A DNA stretch of 64,000 nt from Piscinibacter sp. (GTDB lineage Bacteria; Pseudomonadota; Gammaproteobacteria; Burkholderiales; Burkholderiaceae_C). Every line of letters starts with the position of its first letter. The stretch's first letter is position 1. The notes beneath the pieces were generated by a model. The model had not been told where the DNA came from, did not search any database, and saw nothing but the letters and a program-made list of their open reading frames with translations. Positions 1-7,826 of this stretch are shown here, piece by piece. The stretch covers positions 124,001 through 188,000 of the forward strand of contig JADJJI010000004.1 of the NCBI GenBank assembly GCA_016706565.1. The letters run 5' to 3'. A program made the position numbers and the translations under genes.

Positions 1-64
1 GTCACGCTACCGTATGCAGCTCGCGCCGCACTGTCATTGTGTTGTCGCAAACCGCCCCCGATCG

Positions 65-391
65 ATGAACGAAGACTCGCAGATCCTCATCCCCGACTCC
101 TTCGTCGCGCTCTACCTGAACCCTGGCCGCAGCAAGCCCAGCGTGCCGCGCGACGAGCTGGCCGCACGCTACGAGCTGTGCGAGGACCTCGCGCAGGCGA
201 TGGTGGAGCACGCCCGCGCGATGCTGTTCGGCCAGGGCATCAGCGAGGACGAGGTGCTGTCGCGCTGCCATCGCGGGCTGGTTGGCGATGGCTCGGTCGT
301 CAGCGCGCCCGAGGCCACCTGGGTGGTGCGCCGGCTGGCCGAGCTGCTCGACTGGGAATGCCCCGAACTCGGCCGAGGCACGGGCGAGTGA
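65..391 (+). CDS. hypothetical protein, 108 aa
   Basis: I do not recognise a family. The protein is short, acidic and soluble, with no signal peptide or membrane segment. It opens MNEDSQILIPDSFVALY, followed by a helical stretch (about residues 30-60) rich in Glu/Asp and a conserved-looking W-VVRRLAELLDWE segment near the end. The ATG at 65 is preferred over the in-frame ATG at 14 because the region before 65 codes for a residue mix unlike the rest. No clear ribosome-binding site is visible. The next gene (H-NS-like) starts 57 bases later on the same strand. That the frame is coding is supported by its strong GC3 bias and full-length openness; function is unknown. Confidence 0.6.
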   Translation: MNEDSQILIPDSFVALYLNPGRSKPSVPRDELAARYELCEDLAQAMVEHARAMLFGQGISEDEVLSRCHRGLVGDGSVVSAPEATWVVRRLAELLDWECPELGRGTGE

Positions 392-448
392 CAATGCACC
401 TCGCCACGTCGTTGGGCGGCGTGGAACCGTGAACCTAAGAGGAATCGC

Positions 449-976
449 ATGAAGACCTACCAGGCCGTCAGAGCCGAAATCGCCAAGCTCGAAAGACAAG
501 CCGAGGAGCTGCGCCGGCAGGAGCTCAAGACCGTCATTGCGCAGGTGCGCCAGGTCATCTCCGACTACGGCCTGAGCGCCGCCGACCTGGGCCTGAGCGG
601 CGCGCGCACGCGTGCGGCCGCCGCCGGGCGCCAGCGCGCCGCGCCGGCGGGCCGCCGTGTCTCGGCCGGCGTCGCCAAGTACCGCGATCCGAAGACCGGC
701 CAGACCTGGACCGGCCACGGCCGGCCGCCGGCATGGATCGTCTCGGCCAAGGACCGAAATGCCTTCCTGATCGGCGATGCCGTTGCGCCGGCGAAGGCCG
801 CGAAGCAGGCCAAGGCCAAGACGGCAAAGGCGGTGAAAGCGGTGAAGGCGACGAAGGCTGCCAAGCCCGTCGCCAAGGCGAGCGCGAAGACCCGGGCCGC
901 GGCGCGTGCGAAGAAGGCGCGCGCCGCAGCGAAGAGCGGGGCGGTGCAGATCGAGTCGGGCGTCGCCGCGCAGTAG
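449..976 (+). CDS. H-NS histone-like DNA-binding protein with Lys/Ala-rich tail
   Basis: 175-aa nucleoid protein of the H-NS family. Residues 1-45 form the amphipathic oligomerisation helix (KLERQAEELRRQELKTVIAQVR). Residues about 70-97 hold the family DNA-binding core, KYRDPKTGQTWTGHGRPPAW, where T-W-G-G-R-P-P-W is the AT-hook-like minor-groove motif. After residue 115 the protein carries a long tail of Ala-Lys repeats (KAVKAVKATKAAKPVAKASAKTR), like histone H1 or the tails of some beta-proteobacterial nucleoid proteins; it probably adds non-specific DNA binding. A good ribosome-binding site (aagagg) lies about 6 bases before the ATG. It is expected to silence AT-rich, often acquired, DNA. 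It ends 19 bases before the convergent helicase gene. Confidence 0.9.
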   Translation: MKTYQAVRAEIAKLERQAEELRRQELKTVIAQVRQVISDYGLSAADLGLSGARTRAAAAGRQRAAPAGRRVSAGVAKYRDPKTGQTWTGHGRPPAWIVSAKDRNAFLIGDAVAPAKAAKQAKAKTAKAVKAVKATKAAKPVAKASAKTRAAARAKKARAAAKSGAVQIESGVAAQ

Positions 977-994
977 CCGAACCGGCCGCATCGT

Positions 995-3058
995 TCAGAA
1001 GGCGCGCCGCACGCGCGCCATCAGGTCGATCGCCGGCAGTGCGGTGACAACGGCTGCATCGGTCGCCGGGGCGGCTGGGCCGACCGCATCGAAGTGCTTC
1101 GCCACCTCCGGCGGGATGAAGCGCGTCAACGACCCGTACAGGTGGCGGTCGCCGTACTTCGACTGCTGAGTGACGTGGAACTTCTGCGGCACCAGCAGCG
1201 AAAGGTGCTGCTTGGCCCGCGTCATTGCCACGTAGAGCAGGCGGCGCTCTTCCTCGATCTCGGCGGCGTGGCCGGTGGCCAGGTCGGCCGGCATGCAGCC
1301 GTCGACCACGTTGAGCACGTGCACCGAAGTCCATTCCTGACCCTTGGCGGAATGCATCGTCGACAGGATCAGGTAGTCCTCGTCGCGGTGCGGCTCGCCG
1401 GATTCGTCGCTGGTCGCCTCGGGCGGGTCGAGCGTCAGCTCGGCGAGGAAACGCTCGCGGCTCGGGTACTGCGCGGCGATGCGCTCGAGCTGGGCGAGGT
1501 CGCCGCGGCGGATCGCCGCGTCTTCGTGCAGGCGCACCAGATGCGGCTCGTACCAGCGCAGCGCCAGGCTCAGAGCGTCCGGCCAGCCGGCGCCCTCGAT
1601 CGCCCCGTGCGCGGCGAGCCACTCGCGCCAGTCGTGCGCGGCCGCGGCCGGCGGCTTGAACGAGCGCATCGCCTGCACCGCATCACCCTCGGCCGCCATC
1701 GTGTCGAGCAGGCGCCGCGCCGAGGCCGGGCCGAGCCCGGGCACCAGCTGCGCGATGCGAAAGCCGGCCAGCCGCCCGCGCGGGTTCTGCACCCAGCGCA
1801 GCACCGACAGCAGGTCCTTCACGTGCGCGGCCTCGAGGAACTTGAGCCCGCCGTACTTGACGAAGGGGATGCCGCGGCGCGTCAGCTCGAGCTCGAGCGC
1901 AGCGCTGTGGTGGCCGGTGCGGAACAGCACCGCCTGGCCCTTCAGCGGCAGGCCGCCTTCGCGGTGTTGCAGCACTTCGTCGGCGACCCGGCGCGCCTGC
2001 GCCATCTCGTCGGCCACCGTGACGAGCTGCGGCTTCGCGCCGCCACGATCGCCGCGCAGCTCTTTCGTGAAACGCTCGGCGGCCAGCGCAATGACGGCGT
2101 TCGAGGCGTCGAGGATGGGCTGCGTCGAGCGGTAGTTGCGCGTCAGCGCGAGCACGCGCGCCGGCGGATCGAACTGCGCCGGGAAATCGAGGATGTTGCG
2201 CACCTCGGCGGCGCGGAACGAGTAGATCGACTGCGCGTCGTCGCCCACCACCGTGAGGCCGCGGCCGTCGGGCTTGAGGCCGCGCAGGATGGCGGCCTGC
2301 AGGCGGTTGGTGTCCTGGTACTCGTCGACCAGCACGTGCTCGAAGCGCGACCCGATCGCCGCGGCGATGGCCGGCTCCTCCATCATCTGCTGCCAGTACA
2401 GCAGCAGGTCGTCGTAGTCGAGCACCTGCTGCTGCTGCTTGGTGTCGACGTAGGCGCGGAACAGCCGCTTCAACTCGGCCTCCCAGCCCTGGCACCAGGG
2501 GAACAGGTCGTGCACCACCTCGTCCACCGTCATGCGGCTGTTGACCACGCGCGAGTAGATCGCCAGGCAGGTGCCCTTGAGCGGGAAGCGCTTGCCGGTG
2601 GCGGCGAGCTCGAGCTCCTGGCGCACCCAGCCCATCTGGTCTTCGGCATCGCCGCGGTCGTGGATGGTGAACTGCGGCGACAGGCCGACCGCGCCGGCGT
2701 GCTCGCGCAGCAGCCGCGCGCCGATGGCGTGGAAGGTGCCCGACCAGGGCAGGGCAGGCGCCTGCTGCGTGGAGCGAAAGCCCAGTGCCGCATGCAGCAG
2801 GCGGCCGGCACGCCGCTCCATCTCGTTCGCGGCGCGGCGCGAGAAGGTCAGCAGCAGCAGCCGGTTCGGGTCGGCACCGTCGAGCACGAGGCGGGCGACG
2901 CGCGCGGCCAGGGTCATCGTCTTGCCGGTGCCTGCGCCGGCGATCACCAGCAGCGGGCCGGCCGGTTCGCCGGCCTGGCCGTGTTCGACCGCGGCGCGCT
3001 GCTCTTCGTTGAGCGAGGCGAACGGATCGGCAGGCGAGGCGAGGGCGGTGGCAACCAT
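995..3058 (-). CDS. UvrD/Rep/PcrA-type ATP-dependent DNA helicase
   Basis: 687-aa superfamily 1A helicase, full length for the family. Motifs in order: Q-motif region LNEEQRAAVEH, Walker A AGAGTGKT (about residue 41), motif Ia LTFSRRAANEM, Walker B DEYQDT, motif III GDDAQSIYSFR, motif IV NYRST, motif V STMHSAKGQEW and motif VI VAMTRAK. It unwinds DNA 3'-5' in repair or replication restart. The sequence cannot say whether it replaces or accompanies a canonical UvrD elsewhere. ATG at 3058. A LexA-type SOS box sits 22 bases upstream of the start (3080-3095), so damage-inducible expression is likely. It is divergent from the yciH-like gene and convergent with the H-NS gene. Confidence 0.93.
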   Translation of the reverse strand: MVATALASPADPFASLNEEQRAAVEHGQAGEPAGPLLVIAGAGTGKTMTLAARVARLVLDGADPNRLLLLTFSRRAANEMERRAGRLLHAALGFRSTQQAPALPWSGTFHAIGARLLREHAGAVGLSPQFTIHDRGDAEDQMGWVRQELELAATGKRFPLKGTCLAIYSRVVNSRMTVDEVVHDLFPWCQGWEAELKRLFRAYVDTKQQQQVLDYDDLLLYWQQMMEEPAIAAAIGSRFEHVLVDEYQDTNRLQAAILRGLKPDGRGLTVVGDDAQSIYSFRAAEVRNILDFPAQFDPPARVLALTRNYRSTQPILDASNAVIALAAERFTKELRGDRGGAKPQLVTVADEMAQARRVADEVLQHREGGLPLKGQAVLFRTGHHSAALELELTRRGIPFVKYGGLKFLEAAHVKDLLSVLRWVQNPRGRLAGFRIAQLVPGLGPASARRLLDTMAAEGDAVQAMRSFKPPAAAAHDWREWLAAHGAIEGAGWPDALSLALRWYEPHLVRLHEDAAIRRGDLAQLERIAAQYPSRERFLAELTLDPPEATSDESGEPHRDEDYLILSTMHSAKGQEWTSVHVLNVVDGCMPADLATGHAAEIEEERRLLYVAMTRAKQHLSLLVPQKFHVTQQSKYGDRHLYGSLTRFIPPEVAKHFDAVGPAAPATDAAVVTALPAIDLMARVRRAF

Positions 3059-3079
3059 GGCGCGTTGGGTGGATGGCTA

Positions 3080-3095
3080 CTGTATACGCATACAG
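3080..3095. promoter_or_regulatory. LexA (SOS) box between the helicase and yciH genes
   Basis: The sequence CTGTATACGCATACAG fits the CTGT-N8-ACAG LexA operator exactly, and it is preceded by TA as in the longer E. coli consensus (TACTGT...). It lies 22 bases before the helicase ATG and 44 bases before the yciH ATG, in the only intergenic space of this divergent pair. uvrD of E. coli is a known LexA target, so control of the helicase is the simpler reading; control of yciH is possible. Confidence 0.8.
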
Positions 3096-3138
3096 ATCGG
3101 CTGGGCTCCGCCGGGCCTGCGTGGAACAATCCGCGGCC

Positions 3139-3483
3139 ATGGCTCTTGTCTACTCCACCGACGCCGGGCGCATGTGCCCGACTTGCCGCCAGCCGTTGGC
3201 GGCATGCCGTTGCGGCAAGCCCGCTGCCAGCACGGGCAGCGCCGACGGCATCGTGCGCGTCAGCCGCGAAAGCAAGGGCCGCGGCGGCAAGACGGTGACG
3301 CTGGTGCGCGGGCTGGCGCTCGACGAGGCCGGCCTCGCCGCGCTCGGCAAACGCCTGCGCAGCGCCTGCGGGGCGGGCGGTGCGGTGAAGGACGGCGTGC
3401 TGGAGATCCAGGGCGACCACCGCGAGCGCGTCGCGGCGCTGCTGGCCGAGGCGGGCCACCGCGTCAAGATCGCGGGCGGCTGA
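3139..3483 (+). CDS. yciH: SUI1/YciH-family translation initiation factor-like protein
   Basis: 114-aa protein matching the bacterial YciH/SUI1 (eIF1-like) family. The N-terminal part has a zinc-ribbon-like pair MCPTCRQPLAACRCG; the SUI1 domain follows from about residue 40 (VRVSRESKGRGGKTVTLVRGL..., then GCGGAVKDGVLEIQGDHRERVAALL), which is the typical K-G-K-V-T ... GTGG-K-G-I-QGDH pattern. Family members bind the small ribosomal subunit near the P site. The ATG at 3139 (MALVYST) is chosen over the upstream in-frame ATG at 3073 because that longer reading would run through the LexA box. The aldo/keto reductase follows 20 bases downstream. Confidence 0.9.
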   Translation: MALVYSTDAGRMCPTCRQPLAACRCGKPAASTGSADGIVRVSRESKGRGGKTVTLVRGLALDEAGLAALGKRLRSACGAGGAVKDGVLEIQGDHRERVAALLAEAGHRVKIAGG

Positions 3484-3503
3484 GCGCCACCGGCGGAATC
3501 GCC

Positions 3504-4415
3504 ATGCTCCTGCAACGCCGCCAGCTGTTCGCCGCCTTGGCCAGCGTCTGGCCGGGACTGAGCCTGCGCGCGCAAACGGCCGCGGGGCCGCTGCGCACGC
3601 GTGCCATCCCGTCCAGCGGCGAGGCGATTCCGCTGGTCGGCCTGGGCAGCTGGATCACCTTCAATGTCGGCCATGACCCGGTGGCGCGCGAAGCCTGCAC
3701 CGAGGTCATGCGCGCCTTCTTCGAAGGCGGCGGGCGACTGATCGATTCGTCGCCGATGTATGGCTCATCGCAGCCGGTCATCGGCCAGGGCCTGGCCAAG
3801 CTGGGCCGTGCTGCACCCGTGTTCGCCGCCGACAAGGTGTGGATCGGCTCCGGCGCCAGGGGCGCGGAGCAGATCGAGGCTTCGCGCCGCTTCTGGGGCG
3901 TGCCGCGCTTCGACCTGCTGCAGGTGCACAACCTGCTGGCCTGGGAGGAGCACCTGCCGCAGCTGTTCGCGATGAAGTCGGCGGGCCGCGTGCGATACGT
4001 GGGCATCACCACCTCCGAAGGCCGGCGCCATGCCGAGATCGAGAAGGTGATGCGCAGCCAGCCGATCGACTTCGTGCAGATCTCCTACAACTTGCTCGAC
4101 CGCGAGGTGGAGCAGCGCATCCTGCCCCTGGCCCGGGAACGGGGCATCGGCGTCATCGTCAACCGCCCGTTCCGCGAAGGAGCGCTCTTGCGCGAGTTGC
4201 AGCGCCACCGCCTGCCGCCCTGGGCCGCCGAGTTCGGCTGCGACGGCTGGGCGCAGTTCGCGCTGAAATTCATCGTCTCGCACCCGGCCGTGACCTGTGC
4301 GATCCCGGCCACGAGCAGCGTTGCCCATGTGCGCCAGAACCTCGGCGCAGCGCGCGGCGTGCTGCCCGATGCGGCGATGCGTGCACGCATGGCTGCGCAC
4401 GTGGCGGCGCTCTAG
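3504..4415 (+). CDS. aldo/keto reductase family protein with probable export signal
   Basis: 303-aa protein of the aldo/keto reductase superfamily (TIM barrel, NADPH-dependent). Visible: the N-terminal strand PLVGLGSWITF, the GG-RLIDSSPMYG-S catalytic Asp/Tyr segment (about residues 76-90), LLQVHN, VRYVGITTSE, and the C-terminal AIPATSSVAHVRQNL cofactor loop. Residues 1-25 (MLLQRRQLFAALASVWPGLSLRAQ) look like a signal peptide with a paired Arg, so the enzyme may be periplasmic, possibly via Tat with bound cofactor; this is inference. Substrate unknown. It lies between yciH and a DUF6064-like membrane protein on the same strand. Confidence 0.85.
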   Translation: MLLQRRQLFAALASVWPGLSLRAQTAAGPLRTRAIPSSGEAIPLVGLGSWITFNVGHDPVAREACTEVMRAFFEGGGRLIDSSPMYGSSQPVIGQGLAKLGRAAPVFAADKVWIGSGARGAEQIEASRRFWGVPRFDLLQVHNLLAWEEHLPQLFAMKSAGRVRYVGITTSEGRRHAEIEKVMRSQPIDFVQISYNLLDREVEQRILPLARERGIGVIVNRPFREGALLRELQRHRLPPWAAEFGCDGWAQFALKFIVSHPAVTCAIPATSSVAHVRQNLGAARGVLPDAAMRARMAAHVAAL

Positions 4416-4439
4416 CCCGTCGGTCCGGAGAGCCGCCGC

Positions 4440-5102
4440 ATGAGCGAGTGGTGGACCTACCGGCTGTCGGACTTCCTGCTCTTTTCGCCGCGCACCTGGC
4501 ATCGCCTGTTCGAGCTCTACCACGCCTGGCTGTGGCCCGCGCAGCCGCTGGTTCTGCTGCTGGGCGTCGGCCTGCTCTTCGCGTTGTGGCGCGGGGCGCC
4601 CTGGGCCCCACGGGCCTGCTGCTTGGCGCTGGCGATCGCCTGGGCCTGGGTGGCCTGGGCCTTCCATCTGCAGCGCTATGCCGCCATCAACTGGGCCGCG
4701 ACGTGGTTCGCCTTGGCCTTTGCGTTTCAGGCCGTGCTCATGCTCGCCTTGGCGTGGCTCAGCGCCTCGGGGCCGGCGCGTCGCTCTCCGACCGGATTCG
4801 CCCTGCTGATCGGTGCCGTCACGCTGATGCCGGTGCTCGGTGTGGCCTGCGGCCGGCCCTGGCAGGAGGCCGAGGTGTTCGGCCTGACGCCCGACGCCAC
4901 GGTCCTGGGCACCTTGGGCTTCCTGCTGGTGCAGGTGCACGGCGGTCGCTCGCGCGCTTTGGCAGCCTGGCCGTGGCTGATACCGCTGATGTGGTGCGGA
5001 GTCGGCGGGGCAACGCTGTTCGCCCTGGAGCTGCCCTGGGCCGGGCTGTTGCCCCTGGCCGGGCTGGCTGCGGTGATCGCAGGGTTGGCACGCAGGTATT
5101 AA
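4440..5102 (+). CDS. DUF6064-like multi-pass membrane protein
   Basis: 220-aa integral membrane protein with about six hydrophobic segments (roughly residues 36-52, 58-76, 82-104, 116-136, 155-168, 178-216). The start MSEWWTYRLSDFLLFSPRTWHRLFELYHAWLWP matches my memory of the DUF6064 family, whose N-terminus has a conserved Y-L-DFL-F-P--Y--L---N---WP pattern. No enzymatic motif is visible. A gap of 24 bases separates it from the aldo/keto reductase. Its 3' end overlaps the promoter of the next gene. Function unknown. Confidence 0.7.
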   Translation: MSEWWTYRLSDFLLFSPRTWHRLFELYHAWLWPAQPLVLLLGVGLLFALWRGAPWAPRACCLALAIAWAWVAWAFHLQRYAAINWAATWFALAFAFQAVLMLALAWLSASGPARRSPTGFALLIGAVTLMPVLGVACGRPWQEAEVFGLTPDATVLGTLGFLLVQVHGGRSRALAAWPWLIPLMWCGVGGATLFALELPWAGLLPLAGLAAVIAGLARRY

Positions 5103-5113
5103 ATGTGCATAAT
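5085..5113 (+). promoter_or_regulatory. sigma-70-like promoter for the 5148 gene
   Basis: TTGGCA (5085-5090), a 17-base spacer and CATAAT (5108-5113) form a near-consensus sigma-70 promoter, rare to see so clearly in this GC-rich window. It lies across the stop codon of the DUF6064-like gene and 35 bases before the ATG at 5148, in an unusually AT-rich patch. A ribosome-binding site (ggaggt) sits 4 bases before that ATG. Confidence 0.65.
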
Positions 5114-5147
5114 AGCCATTTATACAGGCCCACTTTCCGGAGGTGCC

Positions 5148-5891
5148 ATGCCCGCCGACTTCGAAGCCTCGACCCTGTGGCGCGTCAGCTGTTTCGATCG
5201 ACTGCACGAGCAGTCGGTGATGGGTGGGCTGCATGGCGGCGACCAGCAGACGTTGCTGTCGAGCACGCTGCAGGACGAGTTGTACGCATTGGAGCGCCGC
5301 CACGAGAGCTCGGACGCGCTGGAGGTCATTGCGGCTTGCATGCGCCTGCAGGAGCCGGCGCTGGTCTACGTGCGCTGCCACGATTTCGTCTGGCCGGTCA
5401 CGGTGTTCCCCGCGCAGATGCTCCATCACGCGCCGCGTGCGTTGGTCGAGGCATCGGAAAAGGGCCTGGCCGGTGCGTCGGTGATCAGCGTCGAACCCGC
5501 GGTGCTGCGCCCGCCTGGCGATCCGATGCGCGACCGCGTGGCGGCCGATGCTTCCTACTGGCCGCTCGGCCCGGCGCTGTGGAGCCTGGCGCTGAACGGG
5601 CCGCGCAGCCGCCTGCTGGCCGAGATCGGCGGCACGGCCGCCTACCGCGCGATGCGCAACCCGCGCACCGAGAACCTGCCGTTGCCCGGTGCGCTCGCTC
5701 CGGCGGTCGACCGGCTGCGGCGCGAAGCGGTCTCGCTCAAGCAGATCGCCGACTGGCCTGGCATGAGCGCGGAACGCGGCGCCCGGCTGCTCAATGCGCT
5801 GTACCTGTGCTCGAACCTGATGGTCACGCGCAGCCATTCCTCGGCTCAATCCGAGCCGCGGCGCAGCCTGTTCGGGCTGCTGTCGCGCTGA
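5148..5891 (+). CDS. unknown protein, first of a tandem paralogue pair
   Basis: 247-aa soluble protein of unknown function. It shares most of its length with the next gene (6013-6756): both open M(x)EFE-STLWRIS-FDRLREQ, both contain SDALEVIAACMRLQEPALVY and VWPVTVFPAQMLHH, and both end with RGARLLNALYLCSNLMVTRSH and a short SLFG--PR tail. The last 60 residues (ADWPGMSAERGARLLNALYLCSNLMVTRSH) have the look of a small winged-helix-like C-terminal domain; this is only an impression. No signal peptide or membrane helix. It has its own strong-looking promoter. ATG at 5148 is supported by a ggaggt ribosome-binding site; an upstream in-frame ATG at 5103 lies inside the promoter. Confidence 0.8.
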   Translation: MPADFEASTLWRVSCFDRLHEQSVMGGLHGGDQQTLLSSTLQDELYALERRHESSDALEVIAACMRLQEPALVYVRCHDFVWPVTVFPAQMLHHAPRALVEASEKGLAGASVISVEPAVLRPPGDPMRDRVAADASYWPLGPALWSLALNGPRSRLLAEIGGTAAYRAMRNPRTENLPLPGALAPAVDRLRREAVSLKQIADWPGMSAERGARLLNALYLCSNLMVTRSHSSAQSEPRRSLFGLLSR

Positions 5892-6012
5892 TCGCCCGGG
5901 ACGGGCGAAGGGGATCTGCGTCGCTCGTCCGGCGCGGCAAGGCAGAATCTTCAGCACGAACTAAGAGCCGGGGTGCAGACTCACTTCGGCCTTCTGCTGC
6001 CAGGTTGCTGCC

Positions 6013-6756
6013 ATGAACCCCGAATTCGAACCTTCCACCTTGTGGCGCATCAGCGCCTTCGACCGCCTGCGCGAGCAGGCGGCGCAGGGTGAACTGCGCG
6101 GCCTGGAGCGGCAAACGGTGCTGTCGACCACCTTGCAGGCCGAACTCACCGCGCTCGAGCGCAAGCAGGAGGCGGGCGACGCGCTGGAGGTCATTGCCGC
6201 CTGTGTGCGCCTGCAGGAGCCGGCCCTGGTGTACCTGGCCTTCCAGGACCTCGTCTGGCCGGTGACGCTGTTTCCCGCGCAGATGCTCTACCACTCGCCG
6301 CGCACGCTGCTGGAGGCGAGCGAAGCCGGCCTGGCGACGCTGGCGACCCTCGGCGTCGAGCCGGCCGGGGTGCGCCCGCCCGGCCACCCGATGCGCGAAC
6401 GCATCGCTTCCGATGCCACCTACCGGCCGCTCGCGCCAGCGCTGTGGCGTCTGGCCTTGCACGGCCCGCGCAGCCGATTGCTGTCCGAGATCGCCGGCAC
6501 TGCGGCCTACCGGGTGCTGCGCCACCCGCGCGTCGACGACCTGCCGCTGCCCGGTGCACTCGGCCCGGCCGCCGACCGCCTGCGCCGCGAAGCGGCTTCC
6601 CTGCGCGGCCTGGCCGATTGGCCGGGCATGAGCGTCGAGCGCGGCGCGCGATTTCTCAACGCGCTGTACCTCAGCTCCAACCTGATGGTCACGCGCAGCC
6701 ACCCGGCGGCTCGCCCGGAGCCCGCGCAGAGCCTGTTCGGGCGCAAGCCACGCTGA
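6013..6756 (+). CDS. unknown protein, second of a tandem paralogue pair
   Basis: 247 aa, the same length as its upstream paralogue at 5148-5891, with highly similar sequence from end to end (for example DALEVIAACVRLQEPALVYL, PVTLFPAQMLYHSPRTLLEASE and GPRSRLLSEIAGTAAYRVLRHPR). The pair arose by tandem duplication. The second copy has more divergent codons at the 5' end and a weaker upstream region; 121 bases separate the two. The cupin gene starts 7 bases after the stop and may be co-transcribed. Both copies remain intact, which suggests distinct roles or hetero-oligomer formation. Function unknown. Confidence 0.8.
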   Translation: MNPEFEPSTLWRISAFDRLREQAAQGELRGLERQTVLSTTLQAELTALERKQEAGDALEVIAACVRLQEPALVYLAFQDLVWPVTLFPAQMLYHSPRTLLEASEAGLATLATLGVEPAGVRPPGHPMRERIASDATYRPLAPALWRLALHGPRSRLLSEIAGTAAYRVLRHPRVDDLPLPGALGPAADRLRREAASLRGLADWPGMSVERGARFLNALYLSSNLMVTRSHPAARPEPAQSLFGRKPR

Positions 6757-6763
6757 GCAAGCC

Positions 6764-7237
6764 ATGAGCACGCCCATACCCCGCAGCGCCGACTGGAAAC
6801 ACGATGGCGTGCGCGTGGTTCCCGGCGACAGGCTCGACGCCAACACCGCGCAGACGCCGGGCATGGACCGCAAGGCCGCCATCAACTTCGCGCGCGTCGG
6901 CGCGCAGAAGCTGTGGGCCGGCACGGTGCACATCCACGCGAACGCAAAGACCGGTGCCCACCACCACGGGCCGCTGGAGAGCGTGATCTACATCGTCAAG
7001 GGCCGCGCGCGCATGCGCTGGGGCGAGAAGCTCGAGTTCACCGCCGAGGCCGGCCCGGGCGACTTCATCTACGTGCCGCCTTTCGTGCCGCACCAGGAGA
7101 TCAACGCCAGCCCGACCGAGACGCTCGAGTGCGTGCTGGTGCGCAGCGACGGCGAAGCGGTGGCGGTGAACCTCGACATCGAGCCGGCCGAACCGCCCGA
7201 GAACGTGGCCTGGGTGGACCCGACGCATCCGGCCTGA
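6764..7237 (+). CDS. cupin-domain protein
   Basis: 157-aa single-domain cupin. Cupin motif 1 is visible as GAHHHG-x6-VIYIVKGRARMRWG (about residues 65-85) and motif 2 as PGDFIYVPPFVPHQEIN (about residues 98-114), giving three His and one Glu/Gln candidates for a metal site. Such proteins are small metal-dependent enzymes (dioxygenases, isomerases) or sugar/ligand binders; nothing here fixes the substrate. It starts 7 bases after the second paralogue of unknown function, so the two probably share a transcript. Confidence 0.85.
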   Translation: MSTPIPRSADWKHDGVRVVPGDRLDANTAQTPGMDRKAAINFARVGAQKLWAGTVHIHANAKTGAHHHGPLESVIYIVKGRARMRWGEKLEFTAEAGPGDFIYVPPFVPHQEINASPTETLECVLVRSDGEAVAVNLDIEPAEPPENVAWVDPTHPA

Positions 7238-7307
7238 GACGAGGGGGCCCGGGCGCGCTTGTGCCCGATCAAGCTTCGCTGTGGCGCCGCGGGCCATGCT
7301 TGCCGGC

Positions 7308-7826
7308 ATGCACACCTTGTTCTCCCGCGCTGCTGCTCTCGCCATGGCGCTCTTCGCCGGCCTCGCCACGCTGCCGGCCCGGGCCGAATCGCGCGGCGAA
7401 CTGCTCTATTCGACTCACTGCATCGCCTGCCACACCACGCAGATGCACTGGCGCGACCAGCGCCTGGCCACCGACTGGGCGAGCCTGAAGGCCCTCGTGC
7501 GCCGCTGGCAGGGCGTGGCGCAACTGGGCTGGAACGACGACGACATCGTCGAGGTGGCGCGCCACCTGAACGAGCGCATCTACCGCTTTCCGCAGACCTC
7601 CGACCCGGTGACGTCGATGCCGTCACCGAGCCGTCACGCGCCGTTCATCGCCGCGTCACGGCCGGCACCGAGCATGCAGGGCAGTCACGGAGAAACCGAT
7701 GCGGGAACTGCCCCTGCCCACCTTGCCCCTGTCCGACCTGCTGGCGCCCGCGGCGCACCGGAGGTCACTTCATCCCGGCTCGCAGCCACCCCGTCTCGAG
7801 GTGGCTTGGGCTCGCGACGAAGCTGA
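7308..7826 (+). CDS. periplasmic c-type cytochrome (single haem), 3' end doubtful
   Basis: Starts MHTLFSRAAALAMALFAGLATLPARA, a clear Sec signal peptide cut before ESRGELLY. The haem-binding motif CIACH follows (LLYSTHCIACHTTQMHWRD), then about 60 residues of a small cytochrome fold ending near HLNERIYRFPQ. From about base 7600 the frame runs on as a low-complexity Pro/Ser/Ala tail that overlaps the Pho-box-like array and the start of the acyltransferase gene by 128 bases. I suspect the true protein ends near 7611, where a TGA lies in another frame, so a small indel near 7600 is likely. The start at 7308 is chosen over 7281 because it begins the signal peptide cleanly. Confidence 0.75.
   Translation: MHTLFSRAAALAMALFAGLATLPARAESRGELLYSTHCIACHTTQMHWRDQRLATDWASLKALVRRWQGVAQLGWNDDDIVEVARHLNERIYRFPQTSDPVTSMPSPSRHAPFIAASRPAPSMQGSHGETDAGTAPAHLAPVRPAGARGAPEVTSSRLAATPSRGGLGSRRS
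7620..7663 (+). promoter_or_regulatory. Pho-box-like array: four 11-bp repeats
   Basis: Four head-to-tail 11-bp units, each with GTCA(C/T) or TTCAT at the same place: CCGTCACCGAG (7620), CCGTCACGCGC (7631), CGTTCATCGCC (7642), GCGTCACGGCC (7653). PhoB-binding Pho boxes are built from 11-bp direct repeats with a TGTCA-type core, so the spacing and core match, though the AT-rich linkers are replaced by GC-rich ones. The array ends 35 bases before the ATG of the ornithine-lipid-type acyltransferase gene (7699), where an activating PhoB site would be expected. An inverted GTGACG lies just upstream at 7608. Confidence 0.55.

Noticed and set aside
841-960. Lys/Ala repeats in the H-NS gene considered as an unstable DNA repeat
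   Set aside because: Units are irregular and the composition is typical of nucleoid-protein tails; no exact repeat is present.
2-991. Long minus-strand ORF opposite the first two genes, and many long ORFs opposite or across real genes
   Set aside because: GC-rich DNA leaves open frames on the other strand. These translate to Arg/Ala/Gly-rich sequence without domains, while the chosen frames have clear motifs.
1094-3298. 734-codon plus-strand ORF opposite the helicase
   Set aside because: The product is compositional noise (His/Arg/Val-rich) and the helicase on the other strand has all its motifs.
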